Part shown: positions 1 to 10,585 of the stretch, in pieces
Layout of the letters: every line of letters begins with the position of its first letter
Numbering within the stretch: position 1 is the stretch's first letter
Assembly (NCBI GenBank): GCA_947044405.1
Contig: CAMRHE010000077.1
Span: 4,079,001 to 4,143,000 of the forward strand
DNA length: 64,000 bases
Direction of reading: 5' to 3'
Source: Leptodactylus fallax
Taxonomy: Eukaryota > Chordata > Amphibia > Anura > Leptodactylidae
The notes under the pieces: generated by a model
What the model was told of the DNA's origin: nothing
The model's database searches: none
What the model saw: only the letters and a program-made list of their open reading frames with translations
Program-made: the position numbers and the translations under genes

Positions 1-571
1 GCCACGTCCCTATGAATTAACTATGATGAACCACATTTTTGGAAAGCTAAGTTCAATTCCACTAGCCACATCCAGGCCAGATTTCTGCCAGACCTGTAGA
101 ATCAAGAAATCACTTGAATAGAACCTGTCTGACAACATGTAGTAGGCTAAAAGATCTCAAAAGGCAACACATTATGCCCTTATCTGAAGAAATTCATGAA
201 CAGATGAGAAACTAAGTCATTTCTAAGGCTTCTACAGATGGAGAAAACATGCAACAGTGGTAGACCTTTCCAGAAACGGAAGGTTTTGGAGTAAAAAAAT
301 TACTACACCTAACCATTCCTCTGCCGATCCCAAGCTGATGCTTTTAGGTCCCCCTCTAATCTCTGTTCACTTGACTCCAGTGATGACCTTTTGAAGCAAC
401 ATGTGACTGCAGCAGCCAATCATTAGCTGTGACAATGACGTGTCAACACCACTGTAGTCAGCATGACATGACATGTGCAGTGTCGGTATGGGAGCAGTGA
501 GTAATTGGAAAGGTATTACACTACTTTTTTCTTATTTTATAGCAACTGTTTGAAAGAAAAACAAACAGTCT
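1..571. other. No recognised feature
   Basis: I see no coding motif, terminal repeat or RNA gene here. The sequence is of ordinary, moderately AT-rich composition. It could hold old repeats too decayed to recognise by eye. Confidence 0.4.
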
Positions 572-864
572 GTCCTACTCCTAACACTTTCAGTGGCTAC
601 CAAAAAAAATCTTTATACTTACCCGGCACCTGTGCAGTCATTTGCTGAAGCTGCAGAAGTACATCTTGGCTTCAGTGCACACGCACTGGACCGTAGGCAC
701 ATACAGTATGAAATAAAGCCAAGGTGTCATTCCTCAGCTTCAGTGAGCATTTGTGTAGGTTCCGGGACACCAGAGATGAATCCAATAACACTCACCAGAT
801 TTATCTCTTGGTAAGTATGAATGTTTAATTTTTCATAGCAGACATTTACAGTGTTAGGAGTAGG
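572..864. repeat. Short element with inverted CCTACTCCTAACACT termini
   Basis: The left edge carries GTCCTACTCCTAACAC (572-587) and the right edge carries its inverse, GTGTTAGGAGTAGG (851-864). They enclose about 290 bp with no protein motif. This fits a miniature inverted-repeat element. I could not find a convincing target-site duplication, so the exact ends and superfamily are open. A 73-residue ORF inside (593-814) has no recognisable domain and is probably chance. Confidence 0.4.
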
Positions 865-867
865 CTA

Positions 868-922
868 TTGGGACACTAAACCACCAATCCATAAGAATCT
901 GTGGGTGGTTTAGTGTCCCAAA
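868..922. repeat. Perfect-stem hairpin, copy 1
   Basis: The arm TTGGGACACTAAACCACC is followed about 20 bases later by its reverse complement, GGTGGTTTAGTGTCCCAA, giving a stem of about 18 bp. A near-identical hairpin lies at 1123-1179, and the loops of the two are also similar (TCCATAAGAATCTGTGG against TCCATAAGGACTTGTGG). The two may be the ends of one inserted unit (868-1179), or two copies of a foldback. Confidence 0.6.
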
Positions 923-1122
923 CAGATCTTGTAGTGTTCCTAGCATCTGCACTGTTGTTTGCTTAAGCCAAGGAAGTACACCTTGGCAGCACTGTGCATG
1001 CGCCAAGGTCCAGCACATGTGCAGTGAGGTATACTCCTCTGACTTCAGTGAATTACTGTGCCGGTGCCAGGAGTACAGAAGACTGGTATTATAAAGCTGC
1101 AGGAACCGACAGGGTTAGACCA

Positions 1123-1179
1123 TTTGGGACACTAAACCATAAGTCCATAAGGACTTGTGGGTGGTTTTGTGTCCCAAAA
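1123..1179. repeat. Hairpin, copy 2, related to 868-922
   Basis: The arm TTTGGGACACTAAACCA pairs with TGGTTTTGTGTCCCAAA, with one G-T type mismatch in the stem. Arm and loop closely match copy 1, so both derive from one source. The 200 bp between the two copies has no recognised coding content. Confidence 0.55.
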
Positions 1180-2872
1180 GTCATAGAGTATACCTTTTAT
1201 CAATTACACCAGCTTAAATGGAAGCTGGCGGAAGTCGGAAATTGACATAATGTCTCATCACAGGCTGAAAATACTGCACATCATTCCTCTATACTTTACA
1301 CTGCAGCTATAAGCTTGGTCTATTACTATTATTATCTTATACTATAATCTTCATACTTACCTGAATGTTTCACACATATAGTGCTTCGAGTGTCCTAGTG
1401 AATTCTGAAAACACTATAAACTTTTACTTTCTTCCCTCTTCAGGGATCAGGTGTTGCAAAATACGGGCAGGAAAACAAATATGGCGGTGTAAGTCCTAAA
1501 ATGTATTCCTTGAACAATTTCCCACATACAAGAAGCTGTCATTCACTTCTAGATTTATAAGCTATAGGTGCAGAGCCGGTTTATGTGCTGTTTATGAGAA
1601 TTGTGGCATGTTTTTCTGGTAAAAATATAATTACCTAATTTTACAGTTCTCGTTTTATTGACACAGCTACTTGTTGTTTTCCTATGAAGCTGCTGGGCTG
1701 TATTTTATTAGGTGAATGCAGTGGGTAATGGGTGTGGTACCTGCACATGACAGTGAAAAAGCAGTAAATGTGAACCTGAACAGGAGCGCTCTTAGGAACA
1801 AAAGCTAGGACTAGACTCTAAATCTATAAAGGCAGTAAACTTTCTTCGTAAACTGAAATATATATGGATTCGCTTCTGTCAAGACAAATGCATAACACAC
1901 TACTAATTCTCAGAGAAGAGACAGGTGTCTCTGCACCGCTTGCCTTATGGTACTGCTGTAAAATTTCATTGATATGACTTCTGCAACTTATTACTGCCAT
2001 GCAATTGATATTAATAATGTATATATTTTCTTTACAGTAAAGACAATACATCACTGAAATATACTTTACCCAGCGCTTAGTACATTTGCATGTCAAGCAA
2101 TACCAGAAGTGCTGACTTTCTGCATGGCAGGCCAGCGTTGTTAGCCCATACTTGCCAACTCTCCTTGAACATCTGGGAGGATCCCACAAATAGGGGTGAC
2201 CTTCCACAATCCCTGGCACAGTGTTGAAGGGGTCACACTTGGGCTTTCCCTGCTCTGGGTCTAATGCATGTTGGTGTTTAGGGGTGCCCTTGATGGTGGG
2301 TGCAAATGAGACATAAGAGACACAGTGGGACAGATTTATTAACACTGGCATATCATACACCAGTCTTTAATAAAGACCTGTTGCAGGGAATGAGAGATGT
2401 ATGAAGAGGTTCCTGTAAATCATTTGTAGACGTATGCGGATGTAAAAAACGCAGTGTGACTCTGATCCATTTCTGTCAGTTTAATTTGTAGGACACAAAA
2501 TTGAAAAAAAAAAAAACAACCTCAAACGAAGCAACATTTTCTTTTTAACATTGACTCTATTAAAATGGCTGCCCATCCATTTGTGTCCGTTTTTAGCATC
2601 CGATTTTTTTCATCTGTAAAGCTGATCCATTAAACAGATGATCAAAATGGGATGTGAATGGCCCCTTAGAGATGCTTTTTGTAAATTCTTTACTATGTCT
2701 GAAATAGCATGTAATTTAATACTAATAGTAGCACTTCTACGTTAGAAGAAATTTGGTTTAAGCTAGACAACCATTTCAAGACTAGGGCTCCATAGCCGCA
2801 TAATCCCTGAAAAGGACCCGAATACATCAGAACTGAAACTGCTATTACTATACTTGGGAGTATAATGATTGG
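1180..2872. other. No recognised gene or element
   Basis: The longest ORF, 178 codons on the minus strand (1824-2360), shows no domain, no plausible composition and no homologous motif, and I treat it as chance. A fragment near 2318-2380 (CAGATTTATTAACACTGGCA) resembles the ends of a frog repeat seen again at 60.7 and 61.6 kb. Confidence 0.35.
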
Positions 2873-3105
2873 AGGGCCAGGAGAGGTGACAAACATAAAA
2901 ACCAGTGTTACTCACCTCTCCTGGGGTCCACCATGAGTCCAGTGTGACTCCTCTTCAATGACGTCACAGACGTGGGTTACGTGACATCACTTAAGGGGCC
3001 CCCAAGACAGCAGGGAGTCCCTCCGGAGCCCAAGAGAGGTAATGAACAGTGTTTTTTTTTTATGTTCACTCACCTCCCCTGGTCCTCTGATCATTATACT
3101 CCAGG
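2873..3105. repeat. GC-rich repeat module with CCTCCCCTGG arms and a TGACGTCA site
   Basis: The module has a GGCCAGGAGAGGTGA arm, then a CTCACCTCTCCTGGGG arm, then a core with AATGACGTCACAGACGTG, and ends near CTCACCTCCCCTGG. Similar modules occur near 23.6-23.9, 37.85-38.23, 48.5-48.7 and 49.69-49.80 kb. It looks like the interior of a dispersed non-autonomous transposon, not a host promoter. No ends were defined. Confidence 0.45.
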
Positions 3106-3475
3106 GTCTGAAGTAAGCGTTTTTTTAGCTACGTTCGCAGGGTGGGTCATAAGCTGTGATGTGATTACACACCTTACACTTTAGATGTAACACAGCTCCT
3201 AGCTCCTCTGCTATAACATGTTATATCCTGTTGCATCCTATTCTAAATTTACTTTTTAATATTGGAAAAAACAGTGCTTTTCCTCATGATGTAATGTGGT
3301 GTGAACTGGGATTTAGTAACATTTAGTATCAAAGAATTACAGCCTATGTTATTTCAACATGTTCTACTCTTTAAATGGTCACCGGTGTCTCAAGTAACTT
3401 TGTACTCATGTTAGTAAATGCCATCAAAAGTACAAATCTCTATATTTACCTAAATTGATGCTTTTTTGCTGAACA

Positions 3476-3476
<1 letters not shown>

Positions 3477-3506
<30 letters not shown>
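3477..3506. repeat. (TAA)n microsatellite, 3' tail of the Rex1-type LINE
   Basis: About ten TAA units sit directly at the 3' end of the LINE below. Read on the minus strand, the LINE ends in a run of ATT/TTA repeats. Short oligonucleotide tails of this kind are usual for Rex1/CR1-group LINEs, which lack poly(A). Confidence 0.85.
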
Positions 3507-5455
3507 GTCCTTTAATAGTCCCACAATGGGGAAATTCAGTGTGTTACAGCAGCAAAGATAAGCAGATACAAATACAAATACAACATGTACAGGAATATTC
3601 CAAGGTGAGAGGCATTACATTGATAGCAGACAGACAGATAGGGCGTAGCAGGGGGGGGGGGGGGATTTAACAGGCAGAGAGATATTTTCAGTTCTCTGTG
3701 TGTAATGATCTCCGCTTAGGTCGGTGTTGGTTGTACAGCCTAACCGCGGTGGGGAGGAAAGACTTCCGATAGCGCTCCTTCTCACACCTAGGGTGGAGCA
3801 GTCGGTCACTGACAGTACTGCTCAGCGCGATCACAGTCTCATGCATGGGATGGGACTTCTTCTTCTGCATGGAGCTCACCACGGACAGTATCCTTCTGTC
3901 ACCCACCACCTGCACTGGGTCCAGTGGGCTCCCCAGGACAGAGCTGGCCCTTCTAATCAGCTTGTCAAGTTTATTTCTGTCCCTGGTTGATATACTGCTC
4001 CCCCAGCAGGCCACTCCAAAGAAGATGGCTGATGCCACTACCGAGTTGAAGAAAGTTCTAAGAAGTGCCCCCCGGATTCCAAAGGCTCTCAGTTTCCTAA
4101 GCAGGTAGAGCCTGCTGTGGCCCTTCCTGTACAGGGCCTCCATATGATCTGCCCAGTCCAGCTTATTATTAAGGAGCAAACCCAGGTACTTATAGGTGTT
4201 CACAATCTCGATGCCCGTCCCCAGGATGTCCACTGGTTTAGGAGGGCTTCTGCCTTTGCGGAAGTCCACCACCATCTCCTTGGTCTTCCCCGCGTTAATC
4301 TTCAGGTGGTTCCGGTGGCACCAGTCCACAAAATCCTGGTTCAGTTCTCTGTACTCCCTGTCATCATCATCTGTGATGAGACCCACTATTGCAGAGTCGT
4401 CAGAATACTTCTGTAGGTAGCAGCTGGATGAGTTGCACCTAAAATCAGCAGTGTACAGTGTGAAGAGGAAAGGGGCGAGAACCGTACCCTGAGGTGCCCC
4501 CGTATTACAGATCACTGTACCTGACACACAGTCTCGGGCTCTCACGTATTGAGGTCGATTTGTGAGGTAGTCTAGGATCCAGTTGGAGAGGTGGTGGTCC
4601 ACTCCAGCAAGGCCCAGCTTGTCCCTCAATAACCTGGGCTGTATGGTGTTAAAAGCACTGGAGAAGTCAAAGAACATTATTCTCACTGTGTTCCCTGGTT
4701 TCTCCAGGTGAGACAGAGCCCTGTGCAGAAGATGGATGATGGCATCATCTACCCCAATGCCCGGCCGATAAGCAAACTGGAGGGGGTCCATAGCGGGGCT
4801 CACTAGAGGGCGGAGATGTGTGAGAACCAATCTCTCCAAGATCTTCATCAGGTGGGATGTCAGTGCTACAGGTCTGTAGTCGTTGAGGTCCATAGGGTGG
4901 GGTTTCTTTGGAACTGGTACCACACAAGAAGATTTCCATAATTCAGGGACTATTTCCTGCCTCAGGCTCATATTATACATATATGTAATTATACCACACA
5001 GCTGGTCCCCACAAGTCTTAATTAGCCTTGCACTGATGTCATCTGGCCCTCCGGCTTTCCTCGCCTTGATCTTTTTCATCTCCTTCCTCACCTGGGCCCG
5101 TGTGAAGGTCAGACTGTGGCCAGATAAAGATGGATTTCTGGATTTACTGGTCTGTTGGGAAGTGGCCGCATGGGGAGAAGTCATTGTGGTGGGGGGAGCT
5201 GAAGGACATGCTGGGGTGGGAGGAGCTGGTGTGTGATCAAATCTGTTGAAGAATAGGTTTAGTTCATTAAGCCAGTTAACATCTGCCTCAATCTGGCAGA
5301 CAGACTGTTTATGACCCGAAATTGACTTAAGCCCCTCCCAGACCCCCCTTATGTCTTTTCTTTCCATTTGCTTTTCCATTTTTTCTTTATAACTGGATTT
5401 TCCCTGCCTGATTTGATGCCTCAGCTCCTTTTGTATTATTCCAAAGTGCTGGCCA
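3507..5455 (-). mobile_element. Rex1/Babar-type non-LTR retrotransposon, 5' truncated
   Basis: The element lies on the minus strand. Its 3' UTR (about 3507-3687) contains a variable poly-C run (G-run on the plus strand near 3648-3664), a stretch coding-like only by chance, and the terminal text CCCCATTGTGGGACTATTAA followed by the TAA-type tail. Upstream is one open reading frame for the reverse transcriptase part. The apurinic endonuclease domain expected further upstream is absent, so this is a typical 5'-truncated insertion. The 5' edge is uncertain by about 30 bp, because the reading frame stays open upstream of the first methionine to roughly 5440. I found no clear target-site duplication. 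Confidence 0.85.
3688..5379 (-). CDS. Reverse transcriptase (C-terminal part of a Rex1-type LINE ORF)
   Basis: The product is a 563-residue open frame without internal stops. It would copy element RNA at a nicked target. Residues about 85-120 hold the linker before the RT domain (KARKAGGPDDISARLIK). The fingers region has NDYRPVALTS (166-175). Motif A is FFDFSSAF with the metal-binding Asp at 238. GAPQGTV (294-300) is the usual loop. The catalytic box is YSDD (325-328), where most relatives have YADD or FADD. The C-terminal part (about 390-563) has the conserved LGLLLNNKLDW and WGSSIS segments and the closing LYNQHRP of CR1/Rex1 proteins. The chosen Met is only the first one in frame; the frame continues upstream as RQGKSSYKEK, so the true start is lost by 5' truncation. 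The neighbours are non-coding. An ORF this long with no lesion suggests a fairly young insertion, but without a promoter or endonuclease it should not be autonomous. Confidence 0.85.
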   Translation of the reverse strand: MEKQMERKDIRGVWEGLKSISGHKQSVCQIEADVNWLNELNLFFNRFDHTPAPPTPACPSAPPTTMTSPHAATSQQTSKSRNPSLSGHSLTFTRAQVRKEMKKIKARKAGGPDDISARLIKTCGDQLCGIITYMYNMSLRQEIVPELWKSSCVVPVPKKPHPMDLNDYRPVALTSHLMKILERLVLTHLRPLVSPAMDPLQFAYRPGIGVDDAIIHLLHRALSHLEKPGNTVRIMFFDFSSAFNTIQPRLLRDKLGLAGVDHHLSNWILDYLTNRPQYVRARDCVSGTVICNTGAPQGTVLAPFLFTLYTADFRCNSSSCYLQKYSDDSAIVGLITDDDDREYRELNQDFVDWCHRNHLKINAGKTKEMVVDFRKGRSPPKPVDILGTGIEIVNTYKYLGLLLNNKLDWADHMEALYRKGHSRLYLLRKLRAFGIRGALLRTFFNSVVASAIFFGVACWGSSISTRDRNKLDKLIRRASSVLGSPLDPVQVVGDRRILSVVSSMQKKKSHPMHETVIALSSTVSDRLLHPRCEKERYRKSFLPTAVRLYNQHRPKRRSLHTEN

Positions 5456-6664
5456 CTAGATGTCTATCTTCTCTACTACTGCTTGTTTTCCTTTGACGTC
5501 TATCAGTACCAGCAAAGACATTATAATGAATTGCATGAGGTAGGGCAAGGCTTTGTTTTCATGGTCACAGGCACTGCTCTGCTCTTCTGTGAGCTCTCTC
5601 ACATTAGAATGCACAGGTTTGTCTTTTAGCCATTTCCTGTCCCCAATGCAAAAGCAGTTACTGTATGTAGGTTTTATCTGCAGCCACAACTACCCTGTAT
5701 GTCCTACACATGTAGGCTGCATTGTACTGACATTACATGTATGTACAATTATGCTGCATTATCTCATAATCCACACACTGTGATAGTAGTAATAGTAATT
5801 CCAGTACACTGTGCAGAGATTGACCAGCACATGCATCTCCAGATTTCATATTTAGAGCACACAGCATAGTTGTAGCTGTAGATAGAGCCAGAACACTGTA
5901 GCTGGGTTTAAATGGGAACAGAAAAGGGTTAACATTATAGGCAACACTGCGCTTCCTTTTGGCCAATGCATGATCAATAGTCAGGGACAGGAAGAATAGT
6001 CAGGGACAGGAAGCCCCAGCACCTACACTAATGCCACACTGTGGACATGCCATCAGGAACAGGTAGGACAACTAAAATAAGTGCAGCAAGACTGGGGCTC
6101 TGTGAGGAAGAGGAATGTGCAAAGCAAGGGGCATGAATGCAACGAGTAGCATATAAGCAACAGGCCTGTGTATTTTTTCAGATTTGAGCAAAATGACAGG
6201 TGACATTGGAAACAAGTGAACAATACTAACTTTCCTCTACAAACAGTTCAGCTTTGAGTCGTGCAAAGGGAAGATCTCATTAAGTTTTGCGGTTGTCCTT
6301 TAACCTCATTAAAGCAGCATTTTATAGGGAGGGGCATTAACATAGTTACTTGATAACTTTTACAAGTTTACCATTTTTAATGATAAAGGTGTTGAAGAAA
6401 CAGAGGAAATCCGGAGCGCACACAAAGCAACACAGCTGTCAAATTTCAATATTTAAAGGTTATGTCCACCTGTGAAACTTATTTCACTGTTTATACATAA
6501 TAGAGTCTGTATAAAAAATTCTGCAATTTTGTAAATACATTGAATTACATACTTGTTTTTTTTACTAGGTACAGTCTTAGTTATAGCACAGAGCTGCATT
6601 GCAACTCTGCAGGTCACCATTGGAAACAATCAACAAGTTTGTTGTCAAATTTATCCATAGCAGC
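5456..6664. other. No recognised gene; one short direct duplication
   Basis: Apart from the 19-bp tandem duplication at 5976-6013, I recognise nothing here. The 76-77 codon ORFs overlap on both strands and have no domain signal. Confidence 0.35.
5976..6013. repeat. Perfect 19-bp tandem duplication
   Basis: The unit AATAGTCAGGGACAGGAAG occurs twice without a gap or mismatch (5976-5994 and 5995-6013). Such exact short duplications usually come from replication slippage and are recent. Confidence 0.9.
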
Positions 6665-6937
6665 TTAAGGCCGGGGCCCCACGTTGCTTTTTACATTACC
6701 GGCAAAGTGGATAGGATTCTGGCTAATCCCATCCATACATTGCAGAAAAAAAAATCTGCAGCATGTCAGTTATACCTACGGAAATGCTGGCGTTTTCCGT
6801 ATAGGTGTAATAGGGGCAGAAAACTCTGCTGACTTTCTGTGAAAAATGCTGCTGAAAAAAACACGATGCATTTCTGCCGCAGTCTTTTCTGCAGCATTTT
6901 GGCTACGGCTGCTCACTAAGTGGGGCCTTAGCCTGAA
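6665..6937. mobile_element. TTAA miniature element of the GGCCCCACGT family
   Basis: The left end is TTAAGGCCGGGGCCCCACGT and the right end is AGTGGGGCCTTAGCC followed by TGAA, a decayed TTAA. The internal text, with alternating CCGCAG/CTGCAG-rich inverted segments and a CCTACGGAAATGCTGGCG block, recurs in several window copies (20.77, 35.47, 52.2, 53.0, 53.5 and 55.4 kb). It encodes no protein and is a non-autonomous DNA element. Confidence 0.65.
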
Positions 6938-7259
6938 TGGGTTTTCCAACTAAAGGCTCTAATTCCCTATCCAAGAGATAAGTATATGATCATTGACAGT
7001 AAGACCACTGGGACCCCCACAATCCGGAGAATTGAATGAATGGAGTAATGGTCATGTCCACTGCACTCCATTAATTTCTCTAGGACTGCTGGACGTAGTC
7101 AAGTGCTATTACTCCGCTATCTCCAGTAGTCCCATTGAGATTAATATAGTTTTAAAAATATGAGCAATAGTCATTTCATTCATACGTTTAGACAGTGGAC
7201 TCCAGGTGAGTGGGGATCCCAATAGTTGGACCCCAACGGTCTGAGTGTTATCCACTATA
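6938..7259. repeat. Probable T2-like miniature remnants
   Basis: Fragments such as AATGGGTTTTCCAACTAAAGG and GACCACTGGGACCCCCACAAT match the interior of the TTAA miniatures with GGGGTTGTCC ends seen elsewhere in the window. The ends are not definable. Confidence 0.35.
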
Positions 7260-7267
7260 CTATAGAA

Positions 7268-7447
7268 CAGTGTTTCCCAACCTCTTCAGAGTCAGGGCAC
7301 CCCTGGTACCCCTATCAAATAATTTTTGCCAAAAGACAAAAAACATCCTAAGGACACAGAAGATGTTGCATAAAGGCATGCAGTCATCATCCCAACCATA
7401 GTTTTGCAGTTCTCTGGTGTGTTTCCAAGGCACCCCTGTTGGGAATG
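7268..7447. mobile_element. hAT-type miniature (CAGTGTTTCCCAACC end)
   Basis: The left terminus CAGTGTTTCCCAACC pairs with a right terminus GTTGGGAATG that has lost a few bases. The flanks are CTATAGAA (7260-7267) and CTATAGAT (7448-7455), an 8-bp duplication with 7 of 8 matches, the length expected for hAT elements. There is no coding capacity. The short length and damaged right end indicate an old non-autonomous copy. Confidence 0.7.
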
Positions 7448-7455
7448 CTATAGAT

Positions 7456-8559
7456 AATAGATTGTCTTTACTCTTGATATTTTGTACTTGATGTGACTTC
7501 CTATGGTCATATAACCATCTTGTTCAAAAGCTAAAACAATGTATGGTCAATTTAAGTGCCTTGGATTGCGAAAAACAAAATAGAATGGTTAAAATGAGGT
7601 CTTAAATATAATGCATATAAGCTTTTTACATAGGTACACATGGACATTATATAGGTTTGTGCAGATTTGCCTACCCCAGATGACTTCCAAGCCACTGCTT
7701 GGGGCATAATTCTGTAGATGATACAATCAGACCTTATACACAATTATATGATGTAGTATTCTTGCATATCATGTAATGGTACTAAAGCTCAGAGGGTTAG
7801 GAAGTGGGTCTGCTTAGAATGATCCTACATTGCACCACATACTGCATACCACTTAACAACCATAGAGACTTATGGATTCTTTTCCATTTGGTTATCTCCA
7901 ATGCTCCCACAGAGAATGAATGCAGCAGTAGGGCTCATGTTAGGCCTGCTGCTCCATCAGGATGGCAGAACTGGACCCCCGTTCTTGGGACTGGGGGGTC
8001 CCAGCGATCCCACTGATAATCAGGTTATTCCCTATCCTATTGATGAGGATATCTTCACTACTTGGTACAGCCACCTTTAACGCAGACATGGGGGTGGTTT
8101 AACTTCCTTACAACAGGATAGACTCCATTCTTGTTTAGAGTATCTACCCACATAAGGTAAATCTGTTATTGTCCTTAGACAACTCATAAAAGTAAAGAAT
8201 AAGTGGATAAACCTACTTAGCTTGGCATATATCACTGTGTGATCATAAGACCAATTAAAACAAAAAAGCAAACTAACACAAATAAAAAGTTGACACCTTG
8301 CTTCCTCTTTGGGTTTCTTGTGTAGTGTGCTAGTGCATGTGAATGGATTTGTATATTAACTTCACACTATAAACTTGCCGCAACTTCATAAATTATCACT
8401 AAACCATTGCAAAGTCATTGAAAAAGTCAAGTCAAATTTCTTGCAGCAGTGTATTCATACCTCCCAACCATCCCAGGTTCAGCAGGACAGTCCTAGATTT
8501 CAGGTACTGTCCTGCTGTCCCAGGCGGCTCGAGGTATGTCCCTGCTTCAACTTATCTAC
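7456..8559. other. No recognised gene; weak miniature remnants
   Basis: Only fragments are recognisable, for example GGTCCCAGCGATCCCACTGATAAT near 7993, which resembles the T2-like miniatures. The ORFs at 8375-8809 and 8418-8684 run into the minisatellite below and owe their length to it. Confidence 0.35.
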
Positions 8560-8960
8560 ACATATACTGTGTGGGCACCATGATGGAACATTATATATAC
8601 TGTTGGCACACCAGGAGGGGGGAATTACATATACTCCAGGGACACCAGAAGGGTACATTATATATACTGGGGGGCACCAGGTAGGGACATCATATACACT
8701 GTTGTGTTACCAGGAGGAGACATTATATGTGTTGTTTAAGCACCAGAAGGGGACATTATACTGTGGTGGCCATATTAAAGGGGACATTTTATTGTGGGGG
8801 CCACATTAAGAGGAATATTATACTGTATGGGCCACAATGAAGGGGCATTATGCTGTAGGGGCTACAAGGAACATTACACTGTATGATAATCACAAGAGGG
8901 CATGATACCATGTTAGGCCACTAATGGTGCATTATACTGTGTGGGAGCACAAAGGGTCAT
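8560..8960. repeat. Degenerate minisatellite of about 33-bp GGGGACATTATACTG units
   Basis: About ten imperfect units of the form ACATTATATATACTG-GGGGCACCAGGAGGG, changing to ACATTATACTG-GGGGCCACA-AAGGGG, follow one another. Similar arrays occur at 37735-37830 and 49840-49970, so this is a tandem component of a dispersed element, not a local satellite. The reading frame through it is a by-product of the repeat. Confidence 0.75.
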
Positions 8961-9067
8961 TGATGGGGATGAGCAGAGCCAAAGTGGTTGTGGGTGGGAC
9001 TAGAGGCTTACCATACTTAAATTCATTATTCACTATGAATATCACAGATTTTGTCCCTCTTTACGCG

Positions 9068-9486
9068 ATAAAAGGGTTTTCCCATGAACGTAACCATATT
9101 TAATTTGTAGACAATTAAACGTTAAACATCTTTATAAACATAAATAATTAAAAATTTTGCAAAGTTTTAAAAATTTTCTCTTACCATCAGCTCTGATGTC
9201 TGGATTGGTTGGCAATGGATACAACTATGAATGCAACTTTCTATGGTCATGTCCCTGCCTGATAACCTGTCCACAATATGGAAATCACGGCTGTTTTTTG
9301 AAAGGTTCCTGCACTCATGGCTGTATCCATTGGCAGCGATCCAGACAAAAGACTGTCACCACTAAGATGAGTAGAGAAAATCTCTGAAACTCTGCTAAAT
9401 TTTAAATTATTTATATTTGCAAATTGTTTAACTTTTAATTGTTTACAAGTTTAAATATAGTTATGTTCATAGGAAGACCCCTTTAA
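9068..9486. mobile_element. TTAA miniature with GGGTTTTCCCATGAACGTAAC end
   Basis: The left end AAAAGGGTTTTCCCATGAAC and the right end GTTATGTTCATAGGAAGACCCCTTTAA are inverted versions of each other. Inner segments are also inverted (ATAAATAATTAAAAATTTTGCA against GCTAAATTTTAAATTATTTAT). A second, partial copy starts at about 63606 and shares the block CCTGCCTGATAACCTGTCC. The 76-residue ORF inside has no domain. Confidence 0.65.
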
Positions 9487-9699
9487 GACCAAGGCCCCAC
9501 GTAGCTTTTTTTGTAGTAGATTTTGCAGCGTTTTTTTGAGCCAATGCCAAGAATGGTTACAAAAGGAGTCGGAAATATATAGGAAGTTCTTATACTTCTC
9601 CTTTCTGCTCAATACACTCCTGGCTTTGGCTCAAAAAAACGCAGCAAAATCTGCAACAAAAAAAGCTGCGTTTCCACAACATGAGGCCTCAGCCCAAGT
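9487..9699. mobile_element. Foldback miniature, GAGCCAATGCCAAGAATGG family
   Basis: The ends are AAGGCCCCACGTAGC and a right edge reading ACATGAGGCCTCAGCCC. The interior is a long palindrome: TTTTTTTGAGCCAATGCCA against TGGCTTTGGCTCAAAAAAA, and GAAGTTCTTATACTTCTCC at the centre. A second copy lies at 52670-52895 with the same centre. Confidence 0.65.
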
Positions 9700-9706
9700 G
9701 TCATCT

Positions 9707-9985
9707 TAAAAGGGTTTTCTAGGCAAATAACATTGATGACCTATCAGCAGTGGTCTGACACCCAGCCGATCAGCTGCTCTCAGTAGCCACTATATGAAGA
9801 ACAGAGCAGATAGTTCTGTTCTCGGTGTAAAGGTAGGTCAGGTCATATACAAGGGAATGGGAGCTGAGCTTCAGTAACTAAGCACAGCCACTACAGATAT
9901 GCTCCCGGCTTTGTATGCTGTACAGCTGATCTGTGGAGGTCCTGGTGTCAAATCCTATCATTTGTTTGGAAAACCCCTTTATACT
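9707..9985. mobile_element. T2-like TTAA miniature
   Basis: The left edge TTAAAAGGGTTTTCTAGGCA and the right edge TGGAAAACCCCTTTATA are inverted repeats. The interior has the phrase GACACCCAGCCGATCAGCTG seen in many such miniatures. It abuts the next miniature directly. There is no coding content. Confidence 0.55.
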
Positions 9986-10585
9986 AAGGCCACACATAGC
10001 GAAATGCAGCTAAAAAAAAAAAAAAAAAACGCTGTGGAAAAATGCAGCAAAAATGCATATCCCAATTGTTTCTGTTTTTGGCTAAGGCCCCACGTGGCGG
10101 CAACACATCACGGTTCTTCCCACAGCGCTTTTGACAGAAAGTTTGCAGAGGTTTCCTCTGCAGACTTTCTGCTTCAATTGTACCTCTTGGGAAACCGCCA
10201 GCTTTTCCATAGGTATAATTGATATGCTGCGAAATCGCCACGTGTCCGCAGCACGTATTTTAATGCAAAGTGGCGATAGAAATCGCTAGAATCCCATCCA
10301 CTTTGCTGTGACTGTAAAACGCCGCATTTTTTTTCTGCAGCATTTACACCACATAGGGCCACGACCGTTCATTGCTTTTCTGCTGTGTCTATGGGGAAAA
10401 CGCAGCATTTTCAAAGGTAAAATTAACATGCTGCATTTTTTCAAATATGCACATTTTCCATCACAATGTGAAATTGCATAAAATCTCATTCTCTTTGCTG
10501 AGATTGTAAAACGCAGTGTTTTTTTCTGCTGGATTCTGCAACAGCCAAAATGCTGCATTTCCTCAATGTGTGACCTCAGCCTTAA
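9986..10585. repeat. Cluster of fragmented GGCCCCACGT-family miniatures
   Basis: At least three partial copies run head to tail: ACTAAGGCCACACATAGCG at 9984, GGCTAAGGCCCCACGTGGCG at 10080, and a segment from ATAGGGCCACGACCG at about 10355 to GTGTGACCTCAGCCTTAAAG at about 10586. All carry AAACGCAGC/GCTGCGTTT inverted motifs. The ORFs reported on the minus strand here (62-90 codons) are translations of these repeats. Confidence 0.55.

Noticed and set aside
1824..2360. 178-codon minus-strand ORF
   Set aside because: No domain, no repeats of protein character and no supporting context; length is possible by chance in 64 kb.
3648..3664. G-run as a possible regulatory quadruplex
   Set aside because: A single uninterrupted homopolymer in a LINE 3' UTR; length is probably unstable and no other evidence supports function.
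3724..5236. Plus-strand ORFs of 64-117 codons
   Set aside because: Antisense shadows of the Rex1-type RT frame.
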